Below are positions 8,415-15,631 of a DNA stretch of 64,000 bases, piece after piece. Source of the stretch: Thermoanaerobaculia bacterium. Lineage in GTDB: Bacteria; Acidobacteriota; Thermoanaerobaculia; Multivoradales; JAHEKO01. The position numbers and the translations under genes were made by a program. The first letter of the stretch is position 1. Every line of letters starts with the position of its first letter. Location of the stretch: NCBI GenBank assembly GCA_947259925.1, contig CAMYOG010000058.1, positions 22,266 through 86,265 on the forward strand. Direction: 5' to 3'. The notes below the pieces were generated by a model, which saw nothing but the letters and a program-made list of their open reading frames with translations, was not told the DNA's origin and did not search any database.

Positions 8415-9473
8415 ATGAAGAAAAGAGCAGCCATGAGGCCTGCACTGGCGGTCGTGGCCGCGCTCTCGATTGGCTGCGCCCAGCCTGGCCAGCAGCCGGC
8501 CTCGAGCGACTCCGGTCCCCCCGCGGATTCGACCACCGCGGTCGGACTCCCGTCGTGGAACGAGGGCGCGGCCAAGGAAGCCATCGTCGAGTTCGTCGCC
8601 CGGGTCACCGACCCGGCCAGCGCGGACTACGTCCCCGAGCCCGAGCGCATCGCCACCTTCGACAACGACGGCACCCTCTGGTCCGAGAAACCGATCTATT
8701 TCCAGCTGCTCTTCGCCATGGATCGAGTCAAGGAGCTCGCCCCCGAACATCCCGAGTGGAGAGACCGGCAGCCGTTCAAGGGGGTGCTCGAGGGTGATCT
8801 CGAAGCCGTGGCCGCCAGCGGTAAGCGCGGCCTGCTCGAGATGGTGCTGGCGACGCATGGCGGGATGAGCACGGCGGAGTTCGAGGAGATCGTCGAGAGT
8901 TGGCTCGCCACCGCCCGGCACCCCGACCGCGACCGCCCCTACACCGAGCTCGTGTACCAACCGATGCTGGAGCTCCTCGACTACCTGCGGGCCCACGGCT
9001 TCCAGACCTTCATCACCTCCGGTGGGGGCATCGAGTTCATGCGACCGTGGGTCGAGGAGGTCTACGGCATTCCGCCGGAGCAGGTGATCGGTTCCAGCGT
9101 CAAGGTCGAGCTCCAGGAGCGCGACGGCGAGCCGATCCTGGTGCGACTGCCGGAGCTCGACTTCATCGACGACAAGGAGGGCAAGCCGGTAGGCATCCAC
9201 AAGTTCATCGGCCGGCGACCGATCGCGGCCTTCGGCAACTCCGACGGCGACTTCCAGATGCTCGAGTGGGCCACGGCCGGCGAGGGGCCGAGCCTCGGGG
9301 TGCTCATCCACCACACGGATGCCGAGCGCGAGTGGGCCTACGACCGCGACTCGCACGTCGGCCGCCTCGACCGAGGCCTCGACGAAGCCGCCGAGCGGGG
9401 GTGGGTCGTGGTCGACATGACGAGGGACTGGAACATCGTCCACACCGGTCCGCCGCAGACGGCCCAGCGGTAG
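8415..9473 (+). CDS. HAD-superfamily phosphatase-like lipoprotein
   Basis: 352 residues. The lipobox is LSIGC, with Cys-21 as the expected lipidated residue, so it is probably anchored in the periplasm. All four HAD motifs are visible: motif I TFDNDGTLW, motif II FITSGGG, a lysine for motif III in the KEGKPVGIHKF region and motif IV FGNSDGDFQML. This supports a phosphotransferase-type active site. GAAGG lies shortly before the ATG. The 222 bp between this gene and the DUF1254 gene contain a Shine-Dalgarno-like GGAGAT and a short hydrophobic reading frame that ends quickly, with no supportable gene. The substrate is unknown. Confidence 0.85.
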   Translation: MKKRAAMRPALAVVAALSIGCAQPGQQPASSDSGPPADSTTAVGLPSWNEGAAKEAIVEFVARVTDPASADYVPEPERIATFDNDGTLWSEKPIYFQLLFAMDRVKELAPEHPEWRDRQPFKGVLEGDLEAVAASGKRGLLEMVLATHGGMSTAEFEEIVESWLATARHPDRDRPYTELVYQPMLELLDYLRAHGFQTFITSGGGIEFMRPWVEEVYGIPPEQVIGSSVKVELQERDGEPILVRLPELDFIDDKEGKPVGIHKFIGRRPIAAFGNSDGDFQMLEWATAGEGPSLGVLIHHTDAEREWAYDRDSHVGRLDRGLDEAAERGWVVVDMTRDWNIVHTGPPQTAQR

Positions 9474-9521
9474 AGATCCTCGAGAGAGGAGTTGGCGAAC
9501 GAACAAGGAGACCGTGAGGCC

Positions 9522-10811
9522 GTGGGCACTAGCAGACGAGCTCAGCCTGTGGGCAGGCGACTAGCCGGATTCGCCCTGCCGCTCGCGCTGCTCGTCGGCG
9601 GCGCGGCCGCGGCCGCGGCCGAGGATTCCGACGACGAGAGGAGGCAACGGCGAACCGGCAGATGGCTGGAGGACCGGGCCCAATACGATCCGCGGCCGTA
9701 CGAGGAGGGCGTGCTCGCCGAGGGCTGGCCGGGGACGAGCTTCTTCCTCCGCAAGGACCGAATGTGGCTCGAGGACGGCGTAGCGTTCGGCGGCTACTTC
9801 TCGGCCAATGTCCAGTCGGGCAGCGAAGGCGGCAAGGCGCACTCGATCAGCGAGACCCTGCTGCTCGCTACCTGGGAGCCGGTGCGGCGCGGCAACACCG
9901 CGGGCCGGCTGGTGATGGGTTTCGCCTACGACTTCACGTTCGGCCGACCCACGACGCGGAAGTTCGCCGACAACCTGGGGCTTGTCGAGACCCCGAACGA
10001 CCTCGACACCGACCCCGACCTCAACTTCGCCACGCTGGGGCTCTTGCACTGGGAGCAGGAGTACCATCGCGGTTCTGGCCGCGGCTGGGGCTGGCGCGCC
10101 GGGCAACTCTACGGGCCCTCCTACTTCGGCATCTCCGGCTATCTGGACGACGACCGTAGCTACTTCATGGCTCGACCGCTCGCGACCCCGGCTGGCGCCC
10201 AGTGGGTGGGCGGCAACGATATCGGGCTGGGCGTCGATCTGACCGCCTGGAACGGGCCCTGGTACGTCTCCGCCGCGGCGATGGACGGCAAGGCGAACCG
10301 CCAGTATCCGCACTTTTCGAGTCTCGCCGACGGCCAGCTGCTCTATCTCGGCGAGGTCGGCCTGGAGTTCGATCGCGGCGGCCCGAACGAGGCCGCGGTG
10401 CGCCTGACCGGGAGCCATCTCGACGTCCACGACGGCGCCGCTCCCGACAAGGGGCCGGGCCAGTCGGCGATGGTCTCCGGGTATCGCACCTTCGCCGGCC
10501 GCTGGGCCCTCTCCGGACGCTGGAGCCGCTCCTGGAAGCGGCTGTCGTCCGACTATCGCGAGCTCTATGCGCTCGGCCTTCTCTCGCTTCGGCCGCTGTC
10601 GCGATCGCTCGACGTCGCGGGCCTCGGGGTCTTCACCGGCCAGCCGAGCGACGCCTCGCGGGGCACAGAGTCGGGAGCCGAGCTCTTCTACCGCCTGCAG
10701 CTCACCCAGGCACTGAATCTCATGGGGAGCGCTCAGTACTGGAGTCGCGACCGGGCCGGGGGCGGCTCGGGCGCCTGGGTCGGCGGCCTGCGGGTCAACT
10801 TCGAATTCTGA
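9522..10811 (+). CDS. Outer-membrane porin, carbohydrate-porin-like
   Basis: 429 residues from GTG 9522, with AAGGAG 11 nt upstream; the in-frame TTG at 9492 abuts its GGAG and is less likely. A signal peptide (ALPLALLVGGAAAAAAE) precedes a barrel rich in alternating aromatic strands, such as GYFSANVQSGSEGG and YYSRDR-like repeats, ending GGLRVNFEF with a terminal Phe, as expected for BAM recognition. The pattern resembles OprB-type carbohydrate-selective porins, but I would not exclude another 16-strand porin family. Its last 240 bp exist a second time at 11643-11877 as a broken copy. Confidence 0.65.
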   Translation: MGTSRRAQPVGRRLAGFALPLALLVGGAAAAAAEDSDDERRQRRTGRWLEDRAQYDPRPYEEGVLAEGWPGTSFFLRKDRMWLEDGVAFGGYFSANVQSGSEGGKAHSISETLLLATWEPVRRGNTAGRLVMGFAYDFTFGRPTTRKFADNLGLVETPNDLDTDPDLNFATLGLLHWEQEYHRGSGRGWGWRAGQLYGPSYFGISGYLDDDRSYFMARPLATPAGAQWVGGNDIGLGVDLTAWNGPWYVSAAAMDGKANRQYPHFSSLADGQLLYLGEVGLEFDRGGPNEAAVRLTGSHLDVHDGAAPDKGPGQSAMVSGYRTFAGRWALSGRWSRSWKRLSSDYRELYALGLLSLRPLSRSLDVAGLGVFTGQPSDASRGTESGAELFYRLQLTQALNLMGSAQYWSRDRAGGGSGAWVGGLRVNFEF

Positions 10812-10817
10812 CGCCCA

Positions 10818-10845
10818 ACCGACAACGACCTCGGTTTCTACGCCC
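10818..10845 (+). pseudogene. 28-bp remnant of the OmpW-like gene
   Basis: These 28 bases match 12486-12513, inside the barrel gene at 12078, with one mismatch. They follow directly on the porin stop. Together with the porin fragment at 11643 they indicate an ancient porin-barrel tandem duplication that has since decayed. Confidence 0.6.
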
Positions 10846-10906
10846 GCCACTGCTGGAACGGGTCGGCGATTCGCGCTCTAGGTGCATCGCGAGTCCCGGC
10901 GAAACC

Positions 10907-11083
10907 TCAAGGGGCCGCCTGCCGCAGGCGTTCCAGGGCACCGCTCCTATGGGCGAGCTCGATCGCCTGCTCGAGCCATCGCAGCCGCTGTGCCGGCGTT
11001 GCTGAGAGCCATGTCTCCAGCTGAGCGCGCCGGTTTTCCTCGAAGCTGACCCTCCAGCGCTGCTCGTCTTTCGGTTCGCTCAC
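10907..11083 (-). CDS. Small protein encoded with the nucleotidyltransferase
   Basis: 58 residues starting MSEPKDEQRWRVSFEENRR, with the core ATPAQRLRWLEQAIELAHRSG. This alpha-helical sequence is familiar as a short partner of stand-alone nucleotidyltransferases. It begins at GTG 11083, whose GTGA overlaps the stop of the gene upstream, so the two are translationally coupled. A toxin-antitoxin or immunity-type role is plausible but not shown by the sequence. Confidence 0.65.
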   Translation of the reverse strand: MSEPKDEQRWRVSFEENRRAQLETWLSATPAQRLRWLEQAIELAHRSGALERLRQAAP

Positions 11084-11583
11084 TCCGCGTCTCGCTCTCG
11101 CCGGGCGATCTCCTCGAGCTGCTCGATATCGACCAGGTCCTGGGGCCGGCCGGCGATGCGCTTGAGCTCGATGAGATCGGCGAGCGAAGCGATGCGCACC
11201 GAGGTCGCTTCGAGCTCCACGAGCTTCGACCGGGACCAAAGATCCTCGAAGTCGAGTGGGTTCTCGACGAACAGGTCGACCGCCCGCATCGGGTCGTTCG
11301 GATCCAACATCGAGAAGACCTGCATGCTCTTCTCCCGCGTCCACTCGGCCCGCTTGGCGGGGTCTGCGAAGTCGCCGGCCGGGACCGGTGCTCGCGGCTC
11401 GAAGCCGAGGCTGGTCAGGCAAGTCACGACCTTCTCGGCCTCGGCAGGACTGAGATCGATGATCAGATCGACGTCTGCGGTGAACCTGGCGAAGCCGTGG
11501 AGAACGGTTGCCACTCCGCCCACCACCACGTACCGGGCCTCGGCCTCGTTGAGCGCCTGGAAGATCGGCTCGAAGAGGGGCAC
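11080..11583 (-). CDS. Minimal nucleotidyltransferase (AbiEii/MNT-like)
   Basis: 167 residues. YVVVGGVATVLHGFARFTADVDLIID contains the GG-x-A glycine motif followed by the D-x-D metal-binding pair of the polymerase-beta nucleotidyltransferase fold. The C-terminal part (LADLIELKRIAGRPQDLVDIEQL) is typical of AbiEii-like proteins. The start is GTG 11583. A TATACT sits 7 nt upstream of it and would place transcription at the start codon, so the mRNA may be leaderless. It forms a two-gene cassette with the small protein at 10907, inserted between two copies of the porin 3' end. Confidence 0.8.
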   Translation of the reverse strand: MPLFEPIFQALNEAEARYVVVGGVATVLHGFARFTADVDLIIDLSPAEAEKVVTCLTSLGFEPRAPVPAGDFADPAKRAEWTREKSMQVFSMLDPNDPMRAVDLFVENPLDFEDLWSRSKLVELEATSVRIASLADLIELKRIAGRPQDLVDIEQLEEIARRERDAE

Positions 11584-11642
11584 CGAGCGAAGTATAGCCC
11601 TCGCTCTCCTGGCCGCCCTCTAGGGTGCTTCGCTCCACTCCT

Positions 11643-11877
11643 CTCGGCCTTCTCCCGCTCCGGCCGCTATCGCGATCGCTCGACGTCGCGGGCCTCGGAG
11701 TCTTCACCGGCCAGCCCCGCGACGCCTCGCGGGGCACCGAGTCGGGGGCCGAGCTCTTCTATCGCGTGCAGCTCACCCAGGCACTGAATCTCATGGGGAG
11801 CGCTCAGTACTGGAGCCGCGACCGGGCCGGGCGCGTGGGTCGGTGGCCTGCGGGTCAACGTCGAGTTCTGACGCCCA
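11643..11877 (+). pseudogene. Broken copy of the porin 3' end
   Basis: This segment repeats 10572-10817 at about 94% identity by eye, including the stop and the following CGCCCA. It carries an 11-bp deletion in the Gly-rich stretch, which shifts the frame, and has no start codon of its own. It ends exactly where upstream motif F begins. Confidence 0.9.
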
Positions 11878-11902
11878 CGAAATGTGGGAACGGCATTTCG
11901 TG
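11876..11902 (+). promoter_or_regulatory. Upstream activating motif F (inverted half-sites)
   Basis: CACGAAATG and CATTTCGTG form a perfect 9-bp inverted repeat with a 9-nt spacer. One arm is the same CATTTCGTG found in the other five upstream motifs. The ATTTCGTG core is 81 bp before the promoter at 11976. Confidence 0.6.
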
Positions 11903-11975
11903 TCCGAGTCGGGAAGGGCCACGAATCGCCAAGGTTTTTCCTTGTTTCTATGGGGCCGAGAAGGGACTCTCGGAA

Positions 11976-11991
11976 TGGCACAGAGCTTGAT
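11976..11991 (+). promoter_or_regulatory. Sigma54-type -24/-12 promoter F
   Basis: TGGCAC-AGAGC-TTGAT has a perfect -24 element. Its -12 element departs from TTGCW at the C. Initiation would be near 12003, about 75 nt before the ATG at 12078. Confidence 0.45.
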
Positions 11992-12077
11992 AAGCCCCCT
12001 GCGAGCAGGGGTCGCATTCCGACAAGCGACGGCCCGGTTTCTACATCTAACGGCAACAGACCGAATGGGAGAGTGAG

Positions 12078-12671
12078 ATGAAATTCGTAAGTTCGAGGCT
12101 ATCCGTAGCTGCCCTGACGATCGTCCTCGTGATGGGCTGCCTGGTGGTGGGATCGACGCCGGCCGAAGCCGCCGAGTTCAGCGTCTTCGGTTCGTACATG
12201 GATTCGGACGATCTGAATGACGCGCCGGGCCTCGGGTTCCGGGTGGCGTTCTTCGAGCAGATCCAGCTCCAGATCACGGCTTCCTGGTACGACAAGTTCG
12301 ATGGACTCGTTGTCGTGCCGAGCGGTCCCGTCCAGATCGCTGGAGCGACCCCGGTGGTGGTACCGATCGATCTGATTCCGATCGACGTGGGTGGCGCCTA
12401 CTACTTCGATGAAGATGCCACCGGCGCCTACCTTGGAGCCGGATTGTCCTACTTCATGCTCGACTCCAGCCTGGGCAACACCAATACCGACAACGAGCTC
12501 GGTTTCTACGCCCAGATCGGCTACCAGTCGGGCGGCGGCTTCTTCGGGGAGCTCGTCTACCGCCTGGCCCAAGGGGAGGTCGAGGGAGTTCCCGTGGTCG
12601 GCCCGGAGAGATTCCGGACCGTCAAGTACGACTTGAACGCGATCGCGGTGAGCGTGGGCTGGCGCTTCTAG
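12078..12671 (+). CDS. OmpW-like outer-membrane beta-barrel protein
   Basis: 197 residues. A signal peptide (ending AEAA) is followed by a small barrel of about eight strands: FSVFGSYMDSDDLNDAPGLGFRV, IDVGGAYYFD, GAYLGAGLSYFM, GFYAQIGYQSGGGFFGELVYR and a C-terminal IAVSVGWRF ending in Phe. This is the general form of OmpW/OmpX-like porin-family proteins; the cargo is unknown. GGGAGAG precedes the ATG. A sigma54-type promoter and upstream motif lie in the 200-bp region before it, and a strong terminator follows. Confidence 0.75.
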   Translation: MKFVSSRLSVAALTIVLVMGCLVVGSTPAEAAEFSVFGSYMDSDDLNDAPGLGFRVAFFEQIQLQITASWYDKFDGLVVVPSGPVQIAGATPVVVPIDLIPIDVGGAYYFDEDATGAYLGAGLSYFMLDSSLGNTNTDNELGFYAQIGYQSGGGFFGELVYRLAQGEVEGVPVVGPERFRTVKYDLNAIAVSVGWRF

Positions 12672-12697
12672 CCTGAGGCAGCCGCGGGCTTTCGACG

Positions 12698-12728
12698 GAA
12701 GGGGCCGAGCTAGGCGCTCGGCCCCTTC
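12698..12728 (+). terminator. Intrinsic terminator after the OmpW-like gene
   Basis: GAAGGGGCCGAGC and GCTCGGCCCCTTC form a perfect 13-bp stem with loop TAGGC, followed by the T-rich TCGTTTC. It lies 27 bp after the stop and could also stop transcription arriving from the convergent toxin gene. Confidence 0.8.
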
Positions 12729-12746
12729 TCGTTTCGAATGACGAGC

Positions 12747-13160
12747 TCACTCCGGTGTCTCGAGGGGGACGGACGGAAAGTACGTCTTGAAGCGCCCGCG
12801 GTCGGCAGTCGCGAGCGTCCAGCCCATGATTCCGGCATGGGCGCCGATGAAGAAGTCGGGCAGCGGCATCGGAGCGGTCTTCTTCGCAGAGGCCCGCCGC
12901 TTTCGGTACTTCCGGAAAGCGATTGAGCACATCTCGGCGGCGGCAGACGGCACATCGAGAACTTCGACACCCCAGCTGCGAACTCGATCGGCGACCGTCG
13001 GCGGATCGGCGTCGCCAACACATACCTCGGCCAGGCTCACCGCGTTGATGGCGGCGCCGTCACCCGCCACCGCATCGGCGATAGTCTCTCTGGCCCATTC
13101 GAAGAAGGGCGAATCAGGATCGAAAGCGTAGATCACGACGTTGGTGTCGAGCAGGATCAT
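12747..13160 (-). CDS. vapC: PIN-domain toxin (VapC family)
   Basis: 137 residues with the PIN ribonuclease acidic residues: LLDTNVVIYAF at the N-terminus (Asp-5), NAVSLAEVC with Glu at about 45, LPDFFIGAHAG with Asp at about 101, and TADRGRF near the C-terminus. VapC proteins cleave specific RNAs, often tRNA or rRNA, and are neutralised by their partner. The gene overlaps the end of the antitoxin gene by four bases (ATGA). Confidence 0.88.
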   Translation of the reverse strand: MILLDTNVVIYAFDPDSPFFEWARETIADAVAGDGAAINAVSLAEVCVGDADPPTVADRVRSWGVEVLDVPSAAAEMCSIAFRKYRKRRASAKKTAPMPLPDFFIGAHAGIMGWTLATADRGRFKTYFPSVPLETPE

Positions 13161-13390
13161 GGCTCTCGAGTGAGCCCGCGCAGCTCCTCCCAGCTCTTGG
13201 TGGGCCGCAGCGGCGCTCTACGCATGGCTTCCAGGCATGCCCGCCGGCTCTTGCGGCCAGACGGCTTCGGCTTCTCCAGCCGGACCAGGAGGAAACGGCC
13301 GTCCGCCTGCTGCTGGATGTCGAACACATCCCCTGGGCGTCCGTTGGGGAGCAGGATGCGCTTCTTGGCATCGACTCTAGACGAGCTCAT
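13157..13390 (-). CDS. vapB: AbrB/VapB-like antitoxin
   Basis: 77 residues. DAKKRILLPNGRPGDVFDI and GRFLLVRLEKPKPS fit the swapped-hairpin AbrB DNA-binding fold; the C-terminal part (RRAPLRPTKSWEELRGL) would wrap the toxin. Two in-frame ATGs exist, at 13408 and 13390. I prefer 13390 because a GATAAT -10-like hexamer ends 7 nt before it and the palindromic operator lies between the two. Confidence 0.85.
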   Translation of the reverse strand: MSSSRVDAKKRILLPNGRPGDVFDIQQQADGRFLLVRLEKPKPSGRKSRRACLEAMRRAPLRPTKSWEELRGLTREP

Positions 13391-13391
13391 G

Positions 13392-13406
13392 GTGGGATTA
13401 TCCCAC
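13392..13406 (-). promoter_or_regulatory. Palindromic operator and leaderless promoter of the vapBC pair
   Basis: GTGGGATAATCCCAC is a perfect 7-bp dyad around one base. It contains GATAAT, close to a -10 hexamer, and ends 2 bp before the antitoxin ATG. Antitoxin or toxin-antitoxin complex binding here would block initiation directly. Confidence 0.6.
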
Positions 13407-13408
13407 AT

Positions 13409-13686
13409 TCAGGTCCCGGGTACTCATGAGGCCCCGGGGACCTGGCAGCACCAACGACGCCTTCCTACCGGCTGAGGATCAGTCGGCAAAGAGCTTCCGG
13501 GCCGTGTCGCCACGCACGTAGACGGAGTCGACCCTGCCGAAGGCCGGATCAGAGTGCAGGTGGTTCGAGTAGCCGCTTCCACTTCAGCGCCGCGGCGAAG
13601 GCTACCACCCGGCTCACGCCATCATCGTTACCCGCGCGGTGAAGCGAGCAGACCGTGCAGCCGGTGGATGGAGCCGGCGCCAATCG
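13409..13686 (-). other. Intergenic stretch with a possible gene remnant
   Basis: No complete gene. On the minus strand, 13479-13583 reads SGYSNHLHSDPAFGRVDSV then YVRGDTARKLFAD and a stop. This resembles the tail of an amidohydrolase-type enzyme (a VRGDNARRLF-like ending), but a stop lies immediately upstream in frame. If real, it is a short fossil. Confidence 0.2.
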
Positions 13687-14385
13687 TCAAGCGCCGCAGT
13701 GACCGCCCTCTTCACGCCGGACCCGACGCACCTCGAGTAGCGCCTGATCCGCCATCAGGCTCGCTTGCTGGATCGTGTCGACGTCGTCGTCCAACGGAAT
13801 CAGGGCTTCGTAGAGCCTCTCGGCCTCCGCCTGGTTCTTGCGGTCGAGCTCGACCAGAGCCTCGATCCAGTGCGCCACGAGCCGGTGGTCGGCAACGTCC
13901 ACGGTGGCTGCCGCCTGGGCGAGGAGCCTCGCCCGGGCGTGCTGACAATCGATCAAGGCATCGAGCGCGTTGACGTTGTCCTGTCCGATCGCCGCCACCC
14001 AGGCCTCGTCGGTCTGAGGCAGGTCGGCGGGCATGTACGCGGGCGTAGCCTTCTGTTCGGCCTCTTCCCGCTCTCTGGCTTCGGCCGCCGCCCGCTCGGC
14101 TTCCTTGCGACGCAGCTCCTCCAGCTCTTCCTGCCGAGCTCTCTTGCGGTCCTTCGACTCCGAGATGGCGCCGGCCGCGGCGCCGCCCGCCGCGCCCAAG
14201 GCGGCTCCCTCGGCGGCCGAGCCCAGATCTCCGCCGACCAGCAGGCCGAGAACGGCTCCGCCGGCGGCGCCCTTGCCGGCCCACCGCCCGGCCTTGCCCG
14301 CCAGTACCGGCGATGTCATCCAGACCAGGATCACGAGGATCAGCAGGGGCGTCAGAATCGGTGCGATGTGGCGATGTCCAGTCAT
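13687..14385 (-). CDS. Glycine-zipper membrane-associated protein
   Basis: 232 residues. A hydrophobic N-terminal segment ends at SPVLAG. A glycine-zipper region follows (AGKGAAGGAVLGLLVGGDLG, then AALGAAGGAAAGA) and then a long charged helix (EELEELRRKEAERAAAEAREREEAEQ). Such zippers insert into or line membranes. The C-terminal half is a helical domain with no family I recognise. It is the third gene of the minus-strand AsmA-porin-zipper run, 24 bp after the porin stop. Confidence 0.65.
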   Translation of the reverse strand: MTGHRHIAPILTPLLILVILVWMTSPVLAGKAGRWAGKGAAGGAVLGLLVGGDLGSAAEGAALGAAGGAAAGAISESKDRKRARQEELEELRRKEAERAAAEAREREEAEQKATPAYMPADLPQTDEAWVAAIGQDNVNALDALIDCQHARARLLAQAAATVDVADHRLVAHWIEALVELDRKNQAEAERLYEALIPLDDDVDTIQQASLMADQALLEVRRVRREEGGHCGA

Positions 14386-14409
14386 ACTCCCTCCGTTCGT
14401 TTCTTGCCT

Positions 14410-15570
14410 TCAGAAGGAGACGTTCCAGTCGAGGCGGAACCGGTTGCCGCTCTCGCGGGTCGTGTCTCCCGGATTCAAGAGATCGATGGCGTCGACGAGA
14501 AACAGCCGGGCGAACAGGTTCATGCCGGGCCGGATCGTGTAGATCGCCCGCAGCTCGCTGCCCTCGATGTTGGTCGCGCGAACCTGATTGGCGTTCCCCC
14601 ACCGGACCCAGTCGTCCTGGATGTAGGAGCTGTGCGCCGAAAGAGCCTCCAGGTGGGCGTAGAAGAACCCGAGCTGCCAATCGCCCGCGGAGGCCCTCTC
14701 GCCCCAGAGGAGCTCGATAACGTATCCATCCACGTCATCCTGGTGGAGCTCGCCGAAGCTGCCGGCCGGCTCGTCGCCGTAGTCGTCGGTGTTGTGGGTC
14801 AGGTCCGCGCCGATGCGTAGCGGTCTCCCGAACGCGCGGGTCCGGTACTGCAGCTGCAGGCCGAGGACTCGGTAGTCGCGAGTGTTGTTCTCGGTCAGGA
14901 GGATCTCTCCCGCCGGGTCGTCGGCATCGGCTCGGGTCGCGAAGAAGCCGCCGGCCAGGGTGATGCCGGAGTCCCCGAAGTCCCGCTCGTACGAGACCTG
15001 CCCGATGGTCCCCGTGCCCGAGAAGTCCCGCATACCCACCGGCAGGGCGACGTAGTTGAGGCTCCAGGTCATCGAAGCCCCGCCGAGGTCGTGCCGGAAG
15101 CTGCCGCCCGCGCCGGCATAGGTGACGTTGTCGAAGACGAAGAAGTCGTCCTGGCGCCAGAAGGAGAGCTGGTTGCGGCCGGCCCAGGCCTCGAAACCTC
15201 CGTGCGCGTAGCGCAGGAACCAGCGGTCGAGATTGAGCTCGTAGGGCCCCGTACTCCCACCGTCGAAGTCGTGAACGGTGATGTGGGGCGATTGCTGCGA
15301 CAAACGAGGGCCGGTGCGCGCCTGAGCCAGGGCCGACCAACGGTCGCCGAGCCCTACCTCGACGCCGCCGCGAAGCCGGACGCGCAGCCGCAGCCGGTCG
15401 TCGCGCTTCGCGCCGTCGCCCTGTAGCGAGTCCCAGTCCTGCTCCAGCCTGAGTCGGGAATCGCCGAAGAAACGGAATCTACCGGTCTTCTCCTCCGCGG
15501 ACGCGGCGGACGCCACGACCAGCAGCAGGAGCCAGGAGATCACCGCGAGCTCCCACCCGGGGCGGTTCAT
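14410..15570 (-). CDS. Putative outer-membrane porin (alginate-export/porin-like)
   Basis: 386 residues from ATG 15570, with GGAGGGG upstream. The signal peptide ends ASAASAEE. The mature protein is a beta-barrel of roughly 16-18 strands, with FRFFGDSRLRLEQDW near the start, a plug-like ELNLDRWFLRYAHGGFEAWAGRNQ region, FFYAHLEALS, and a terminal NRFRLDWNVSF ending in Phe. The pattern resembles alginate-export/putative-porin families. It lies 61 bp downstream of the AsmA-like gene on the same strand. Confidence 0.7.
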   Translation of the reverse strand: MNRPGWELAVISWLLLLVVASAASAEEKTGRFRFFGDSRLRLEQDWDSLQGDGAKRDDRLRLRVRLRGGVEVGLGDRWSALAQARTGPRLSQQSPHITVHDFDGGSTGPYELNLDRWFLRYAHGGFEAWAGRNQLSFWRQDDFFVFDNVTYAGAGGSFRHDLGGASMTWSLNYVALPVGMRDFSGTGTIGQVSYERDFGDSGITLAGGFFATRADADDPAGEILLTENNTRDYRVLGLQLQYRTRAFGRPLRIGADLTHNTDDYGDEPAGSFGELHQDDVDGYVIELLWGERASAGDWQLGFFYAHLEALSAHSSYIQDDWVRWGNANQVRATNIEGSELRAIYTIRPGMNLFARLFLVDAIDLLNPGDTTRESGNRFRLDWNVSF

Positions 15571-15631
15571 TTGCAGCCCCCTCCGTCGACCGTGAGAGGA
15601 GCCACGTCTGAGACCTGGTGGGGAACGCATG

